Source of the DNA: Candidatus Bathyarchaeota archaeon
GTDB taxonomy: Archaea; Thermoproteota; Bathyarchaeia; Bathyarchaeales; Bathycorpusculaceae
DNA length: 64,000 nt
Assembly (NCBI GenBank): GCA_026014685.1
Contig: JAOZHW010000001.1
Coordinates: 124,001 to 188,000, forward strand
Direction: 5' to 3'
The notes under the pieces were generated by a model that was not told the DNA's origin, made no database searches, and was given only the letters and a program-made list of their open reading frames with translations. A program made the position numbers and the translations under genes. Position 1 is the stretch's first letter; every line of letters starts with the position of its first letter. Positions 59,264-64,000 of this stretch are shown in pieces.

Positions 59264-60739
59264 ATGCAAGCAAACATCTACTTTTTTAACACTTTAACAC
59301 GGAAAAAAGAAGCCTTTGTGCCGCTTGAAGCGGGGAAAGCCAAAATCTACACTTGTGGTCCCACAGTTTACGATTACGCGCATATCGGTAACTTCCGCGC
59401 CTTCCTCTTCGAAGACCTTCTAAAGCGTTGGTTGACTTACCGCGGCTACAAAGTTACCCACATCATGAACTTAACTGACATAGACGACAAAACCATCAAA
59501 GGCAGCCAAAAACAAGGCATCCCACTACGCCAATTCACCGAATTCTACGTGAAAGCCTTCTTTGAAGACATAAAAGCCCTAAACATTCAACCCGCCGACG
59601 TGTACCCCAAAGCCACAGACCACATCCCCGAAATGATCCAAATAATCAAGACTCTGATGGCGAAGGGTGTGGCTTACAGGGGCGAAGACGGCTCCATCTA
59701 CTTCTCCGTCGCTAAGTTCCCCCAATACGGCAAACTTAGCCACCTAAAAGTCGGCGAACTCAAAGCAGGCGCACGAGTTAGCCAAGACGAATACGCTAAA
59801 GAAGAAGCCCAAGACTTTGCGCTCTGGAAAGCGTGGACGCCCGAGGACGGAGACGTGTTTTGGGAGACGGAGTTGGGGAAGGGCAGACCGGGCTGGCACA
59901 TCGAATGCAGTGCAATGAGCACCAAATACTTGGGCGAAACCTTTGACATTCACTGCGGCGGAGTGGACAACATGTTTCCCCATCACGAAAACGAAATCGC
60001 ACAGAGCGAGGCAGCAACGGGCAAACCCTTCGTCCACTACTGGATGCATAACGAGCACCTCCAAGTCGAAGGCAAAAAAATGAGCAAGCGCTTCGGCAAC
60101 TTTTACACGCTCCGCGACCTCCTCGCCAAAGGCTACGACCCAATCGCAATACGCTACCTACTCATGTCAACGCATTATCGGCAGCAATTCAACTTCACCT
60201 TTGAAGGGCTGGAGGCTGCGAAGTCGGCTGTGGAGAGGCTGCGGAATTTTGTGCGGCGACTCCACGAAGCCGAAGGCACAACGGCTACTGGAAAAGTTGC
60301 CACTTTAACTGCTAAGCTTGAGGCGTGCTTCGGAGGCTCCATGGACGACGACCTAAACATCGGCATCGCGTTGTCCTCGCTGTTTGATTTCGTGCGGGAA
60401 ATGAATGCTTTGCTTGACGCTAATTTGGTTAGCAAGGCTGAGGCGGCGGAGGTCGGTGGTTTGATGATGCGCATCGACACGGTTTTAGGAGTGATAGGTA
60501 ACGTGGAAGTGTACACAGTCCAAGTCAGCGATTTTATTAAGGCTACAGACTCAGTTACCGTTGAAAAATTCCGATCTGAAGAATATAATGAAATAATTGC
60601 GTTAGTTCAAAAACGTGAGGCAGCTCGAAAAGCTAAGAACTGGAAAGAAGCCGACGCCATCAGAGCCCAACTCAAAGCCATGGGCATCATACTCGAAGAC
60701 ACTGCACAGGGCGTAAGGTGGCACAAAGAGAAAGCTTAA
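59264..60739 (+). CDS. cysS: Cysteinyl-tRNA synthetase
   Basis: A 491-residue class I synthetase that charges tRNA-Cys. It has CGPTVYDYAHIGNFRAF (HIGH-type motif and the first zinc Cys), the LGKGRPGWHIECSAMS zinc region, and KKMSKRFGNF (KMSKS). The anticodon-binding helices at the C-terminus are intact. A canonical CysRS means the SepRS/SepCysS route is not the only one. The stop overlaps the convergent lplA stop by four bases. Confidence 0.95.
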   Translation: MQANIYFFNTLTRKKEAFVPLEAGKAKIYTCGPTVYDYAHIGNFRAFLFEDLLKRWLTYRGYKVTHIMNLTDIDDKTIKGSQKQGIPLRQFTEFYVKAFFEDIKALNIQPADVYPKATDHIPEMIQIIKTLMAKGVAYRGEDGSIYFSVAKFPQYGKLSHLKVGELKAGARVSQDEYAKEEAQDFALWKAWTPEDGDVFWETELGKGRPGWHIECSAMSTKYLGETFDIHCGGVDNMFPHHENEIAQSEAATGKPFVHYWMHNEHLQVEGKKMSKRFGNFYTLRDLLAKGYDPIAIRYLLMSTHYRQQFNFTFEGLEAAKSAVERLRNFVRRLHEAEGTTATGKVATLTAKLEACFGGSMDDDLNIGIALSSLFDFVREMNALLDANLVSKAEAAEVGGLMMRIDTVLGVIGNVEVYTVQVSDFIKATDSVTVEKFRSEEYNEIIALVQKREAARKAKNWKEADAIRAQLKAMGIILEDTAQGVRWHKEKA

Positions 60740-61518
60740 GCGGTTTTTCCGCTCAGATTCCACTCTTTTGATTGATATTTTTCTTTGAGTGTCTGGGCGG
60801 CTGCTTTTTCAGTTGCGGTAAGGGCGTCTTCTTGTAGCTGGATTTTGAGGATTGCCTTAAAGCCCTGAGCCAGCGCATTCGCCACCGTATCTGGGCTAAT
60901 CTTGTGTCCCAACTCGGCTTGGATGCTGGTGATTTTGCGTTTCCCAATATCCGCCGCCAAATTGCAGGTGAGGTCTTTGAGTTTTATGAGTCTAAACATT
61001 TTAGGCAAATCCACGTCGAGCAGCACTGTACCGTGTTGGAGGACTACGCCACGGCTGATGGTTTGGCTGCTGCCGCTGATTTTTTTACCTGCAACGGTTA
61101 GGTTGGGGCAGTTTTTGGCGTTTCCGCTGCTGAAATCTGCGGGGACTCCTAAGATGCGGAGTGCGTCGGTTATGGCGCCGTAGATTTTGGTGTAAACGGT
61201 GGTTACATCGGGTGTGCCTAAATCGGCGACTTTGGCGACTACGCTGTAGGTTACTTCGCCCTCAAAATCGTGGTAGACAGTGCCGCCGCCGCTAATACGC
61301 CGCACCACGTCCACGCCGAGTTGTTGGGCGGTTTCAAGATAAACTTCCGCGTCGGGGTTTTGGTTTCTGCCGATGCTAACAGCTGATGGCTGCCAACGAT
61401 AGAGCCTCAGGGTATTGGGAACTTGGTTGGCGATACGGGCGTTTAAGATGGCTTCGTCAACTGCCATATTCAATGCAGCATTCCCAGTTGATAGGGGGAG
61501 GTAGCGCCAAGTATCCAA
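60736..61518 (-). CDS. lplA: Lipoate-protein ligase A
   Basis: A 260-residue biotin/lipoate-ligase-fold enzyme with RLYRWQPSAVSIGRNQNP, the lipoate-binding RRISGGGTVYHD, and the catalytic Lys in VAGKKISGSSQ. It attaches lipoate to GcvH or 2-oxoacid dehydrogenase E2 proteins. It spans the catalytic domain plus a short C-terminal part, whereas some archaea split LplA and LplB. The TPR gene begins upstream on the same strand with one base between. Confidence 0.9.
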   Translation of the reverse strand: MDTWRYLPLSTGNAALNMAVDEAILNARIANQVPNTLRLYRWQPSAVSIGRNQNPDAEVYLETAQQLGVDVVRRISGGGTVYHDFEGEVTYSVVAKVADLGTPDVTTVYTKIYGAITDALRILGVPADFSSGNAKNCPNLTVAGKKISGSSQTISRGVVLQHGTVLLDVDLPKMFRLIKLKDLTCNLAADIGKRKITSIQAELGHKISPDTVANALAQGFKAILKIQLQEDALTATEKAAAQTLKEKYQSKEWNLSGKTA

Positions 61519-61519
61519 T

Positions 61520-62017
61520 CTACCGTTCTCCTTTTGCCATGTGCGCTTTTATGGCGGCTATGTTTCCGTCAACCATGTCAATCCACTGCTTATTCTCAGC
61601 GATATCCAATCCGCGGTTAATGAAAATTTCTTTCGCCCGCCCAAGCGCTTCCAAAGCCGCAGGCAAACACCCAAGAGTCGCCAACGCGGTGCCCTGATTT
61701 ACCTGTGCCATTAACCATCGGCCAGTGTCGGCGGGGTACTTTTCACCACATACATCATAGAAAACCAGAGCCTTGTTGGCTGCAGCGAAACTTTCAAGAT
61801 GCTTCCCCAAACGCCCCAGCGACGCAGATAAACCTGCATAGCATGAAGCCTCAAAGCGGCGGCGGTCGAACCCTTCGCAGTCTGGAAGCGACTGGCAAAG
61901 TTGCAGTGCCTTATTGTAGCTTGAAACTGACCCCTCAAAGTTGCCTTGGTGAAAAGAGTGGTCACCGTCGCGCCAGAACTTTTGCATATCCCTAATTACA
62001 TGTGAGGTTTTCATCAA
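61520..62017 (-). CDS. Tetratricopeptide-repeat protein
   Basis: A 165-residue helical protein with TPR-like pairs: FWRDGDHSFHQGNFEGSVSSYNKALQLC, then YAGLSASLGRLGKHLESFAAANKALVF and QVNQGTALATLGCLPAALEALGRAKEIF. It probably acts as a protein-interaction scaffold. It is immediately upstream of lplA on the same strand, but no functional link is evident. Confidence 0.8.
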   Translation of the reverse strand: MMKTSHVIRDMQKFWRDGDHSFHQGNFEGSVSSYNKALQLCQSLPDCEGFDRRRFEASCYAGLSASLGRLGKHLESFAAANKALVFYDVCGEKYPADTGRWLMAQVNQGTALATLGCLPAALEALGRAKEIFINRGLDIAENKQWIDMVDGNIAAIKAHMAKGER

Positions 62018-62332
62018 TTACCTTAAGCGTAAATCCGTTTTATCAACGTTTACCGATTAATCACGCATCTTACACGCATAATTTATTGCAGGTTACCAAA
62101 CAGACGCCACAAGACATTCTGTTTTGTGAAAAACAGCGTTTGGAGAGCACAGAAAACGCCGTTTTCAACAGCTAATTGCATATGACTTACCCATCAAAAC
62201 CCAGCGGTGCCTATTTAGGTGTCTTCAATGCTTCGGCGAAATATTTAATTAATGCCTTCGAAAGAATACATGATGCTACTTCCTCGTGGATGGGCATTCC
62301 GCGTAAAACGGAGTTTTAGGGAGCACAAAACA
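62018..62332. other. Divergent intergenic region with two hairpins
   Basis: A 315-base gap between the TPR gene (minus) and the proteasome gene (plus). It holds CTGTTTT-GTGA-AAAACAG (62119-62136) and directly after it GCGTTT-12-AAACGC (62136-62159), then the proteasome promoter. No gene frame is convincing. Confidence 0.5.
62241..62250 (+). promoter_or_regulatory. TATA box of the proteasome beta gene
   Basis: ATATTTAATT about 92 bases upstream of the ATG at 62333, leaving a leader of about 60 bases that carries AGGGAG as ribosome-binding site. It shows that the longer frame from 62252 is not the real start. Confidence 0.5.
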
Positions 62333-62977
62333 ATGTCACAAAACAATCCAGCTAGCCAACTAGTCCTCAAAGGAACCACAACCATAGGTGTCGTCTGCAA
62401 AGACGGCGTAATCTTAGCCTCAGACACCCGTGTAACCATGGGTTACTATGTTGCTCATAAAGCAGGCAAAAAAGTCTACAAAATCGACGACCACCTCGGG
62501 ATGACCATCGCCGGCACCGTTGCCGACGCACAGAGAGTTGTAGATATCCTAATCGCGAATGCACGCCTTTACCGTATAAACATGAACCGCCCCATGCCTG
62601 TAGCTTCTGCTGCACGACTAGTCGCAAACCTGTTGTTCTCCGCACGTTACATCCCCTTGGCAACGCAGGTGCTAGTCGGAGGCATAGATGACAGCGGTCC
62701 ACATGTTTTCAATTTAGATCCGTATGGCAGCTTAACTGAGGAAAAGATGGTTTCTACAGGTTCAGGGTCACCAGTTGCTTATGGTGTCTTGGAAGACAAA
62801 TTCCGTGAAGGCTCCACTGTCGCTGAAACCCTGCCAGTGATTGCCCGTGCAGTTAACGCGGCAATGAAGCGTGACGTTGCAAGCGGCAACAGCTACAACA
62901 TCATCACCATTAATTCACATGGTTACAAAGAGTTAACCGACGAGGAAAAAGCTAAACTGCTCAAGGCAGGAAGTTAA
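62333..62977 (+). CDS. psmB: Proteasome beta subunit
   Basis: A 214-residue peptidase subunit of the 20S proteasome. A 14-residue propeptide ending in LKG is removed to expose Thr15 (TTTIGVVCKDGVILASDTRV). The catalytic Asp and Lys are in SDTR and AGKKVYKI. It also has GSGSPVAYGVLE. It works with CDC48/VAT at 52356. Its stop overlaps the next gene by one base (TAATG). Confidence 0.95.
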   Translation: MSQNNPASQLVLKGTTTIGVVCKDGVILASDTRVTMGYYVAHKAGKKVYKIDDHLGMTIAGTVADAQRVVDILIANARLYRINMNRPMPVASAARLVANLLFSARYIPLATQVLVGGIDDSGPHVFNLDPYGSLTEEKMVSTGSGSPVAYGVLEDKFREGSTVAETLPVIARAVNAAMKRDVASGNSYNIITINSHGYKELTDEEKAKLLKAGS

Positions 62978-64000
62978 TGACTGTGGCTCGAACCCAAGAA
63001 AAAGACAAAGACAAGATAGAAATCAGCCAATACATTCTTCAAAAAGTTCCACGCGAAGCAGAAGTCACCCGCATCGAATACGAGGGACCCATGCTTGCCG
63101 TTTACACCAAAAAACCAGAAATTTTGGTTGATCAAAGCGGCATCGTCGCCGAAATAGTCGGCGTAATACGCAAAAGAATCGTCATCCGCCCTGACCCTTC
63201 CGTGCGTATTCCTGAAGCTGAAGCGGAAAAAATCACACGTGAACTTATCGCGCCTGAAGCTGAAATTACCGACATCAACTTTGACCCCAGCTTAGGCGAA
63301 ATCATAATAGAAACAAAAAAGCCCGGTTTAGTCATCGGCAGAAACGGCGCTGTACTGCAAGAAATCATCAAAAAAACCAAGTGGCGCCCTCACGTCCTTC
63401 GCAGTCCTCCCATTAAATCTAAAATCGTTACCCACATGCGACACTACCTCCACTCGGAGAGCAAAGAACGCGAACGCATCCTGCGCACTGTTGGGGAGAG
63501 GATTTTCCGACCGAAAAGCTACGACGTCGGCGACATCCGCATGACCGTACTCGGCGGCGCACAAGAAGTCGGACGCTCAGCTTTTCTAGTTAAAACCCGT
63601 GAAAGCAGTGTTCTACTTGACTGTGGTATTCACCCCGGTTCTAACAGGCCTTTTGAAGCTTTCCCACGTTTTGATTCCCCCGAATTTGAGATAGACTCGC
63701 TTGACGCGGTTGTCATCAGCCACGCGCACCTTGACCACTGCGGTTTGGTTCCGTTCCTCTACAAGTACGGCTACGATGGTCCAGTGTACTGTTCAGCTCC
63801 GACATCTAACCTTATGACTATGCTTCAACTTGACTACCTTGATGTAGCTAACAAGCAGGGTATAACACCGTATTACGATCAAAAAGACGTCCGTGAATGT
63901 GTCTTACACACTATCCCGCTTCGCTATGGCGTGGTCACCGACATCGCACCCGACATCCGCTTAACCCTGCACAATTCAGGCCACATTCTAGGCGGCGCCA
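62977..64000 (+). CDS. aCPSF1: KH-domain beta-CASP ribonuclease (5' part)
   Basis: The frame starts at the ATG at 62977 and runs past the right edge; 341 residues are visible. The N-terminus holds KH domains (GVIRKRIVIRPDP, then GLVIGRNGAVLQEII with the GxxG loop). The metallo-beta-lactamase domain starts near residue 190 (TVLGGAQEVGRSAFLV), with the zinc motif SHAHLDHCG at about 247. This is archaeal aCPSF1/FttA, which cleaves RNA 3' ends and terminates transcription. Cotranslated with psmB. Confidence 0.93.
   Translation, partial: MTVARTQEKDKDKIEISQYILQKVPREAEVTRIEYEGPMLAVYTKKPEILVDQSGIVAEIVGVIRKRIVIRPDPSVRIPEAEAEKITRELIAPEAEITDINFDPSLGEIIIETKKPGLVIGRNGAVLQEIIKKTKWRPHVLRSPPIKSKIVTHMRHYLHSESKERERILRTVGERIFRPKSYDVGDIRMTVLGGAQEVGRSAFLVKTRESSVLLDCGIHPGSNRPFEAFPRFDSPEFEIDSLDAVVISHAHLDHCGLVPFLYKYGYDGPVYCSAPTSNLMTMLQLDYLDVANKQGITPYYDQKDVRECVLHTIPLRYGVVTDIAPDIRLTLHNSGHILGGA

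Noticed and set aside
62252-62332. Longer N-terminus for the proteasome beta subunit
   Set aside because: The TATA box at 62241 places 62252 upstream of the transcript start; the ATG at 62333 has a ribosome-binding site and gives a normal short propeptide.
1-64000. CRISPR array, rRNA genes, transposase or integrase
   Set aside because: No regularly spaced repeats, no rRNA segments and no DDE, HUH or tyrosine-recombinase proteins were seen on either strand.

Overview
This window reads as a chromosomal segment from an archaeon, most likely a member of the Bathyarchaeia or a related TACK lineage (inference). The archaeal evidence is direct: transcription factor E, MBF1, aTrm56, aRF1 with NIKS and GGQ motifs, a group II chaperonin, a CDC48/VAT ATPase, a proteasome beta subunit, the KH/beta-CASP nuclease aCPSF1, family B DNA polymerase, endonuclease Q, aEF1-beta with its zinc-ribbon neighbour, CobY/CobZ-type cobalamin genes, and TATA boxes about 25-45 bases upstream of many starts. 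Formylmethanofuran:H4MPT formyltransferase points to archaeal C1 (Wood-Ljungdahl type) metabolism, and HypA with an Mrp-type partner points to a NiFe enzyme. No rRNA, CRISPR array or transposase was seen.

Layout. 1-411 is the 5' end of a secreted CxxCH protein. 649-4866 is a dense information-processing run (MBF1, HflX, aTrm56, TFE, HD protein, DUF2110). 4867-6412 holds small proteins and membrane proteins; tRNA-Val follows. 6708-11256 is a cobalamin cluster (CobY, CobS, CobT-like, a Dph6-like ligase, divergent CobZ, and a Cys-rich unknown). 11332-13732 encodes two glycosyltransferases and a membrane protein. 13922-20945 has the thermosome, a ThyA-type protein, HAD/Mrp-HypB/HypA, a flavin reductase and EndoQ. 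21087-29786 is rich in sensors and surface proteins: a membrane-anchored winged-helix protein, a winged-helix/VIT1 fusion, a secreted phospholipase C-like protein, a large histidine kinase, tRNA-Gly and a response regulator. 29842-34430 is purM and purSLQ.

34554-39947 has MoeA, DUF2096, a 2[4Fe-4S] ferredoxin, Ftr and aRF1. 39995-42473 is an AT-rich accessory island of unknown genes. 42474-50238 has PolB, a tightly overlapping HAD/ATP-grasp/polysaccharide-deacetylase operon, a C2H2 mini-protein, an RsmB-type methyltransferase and DUF488. 50487-51402 is a frameshifted surface-protein gene. 51741-54770 encodes a zinc ribbon, aEF1-beta, CDC48 and a small partner. 54885-58183 is a heme-type cluster (HemE plus two SPASM radical SAM proteins). 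The end holds an Lrp regulator, HicBA, CysS, LplA, a TPR protein, the proteasome beta subunit and the start of aCPSF1.

The most unusual items are a 47-base two-box element present in two full copies plus one partial copy in intergenic regions, the HemE/radical SAM combination, PIP-box-like motifs at the PolB N-terminus and the EndoQ and DUF488 C-termini, the winged-helix/VIT1 fusion, the HAD/ATP-grasp/deacetylase operon, and several mini-proteins shorter than 60 residues.
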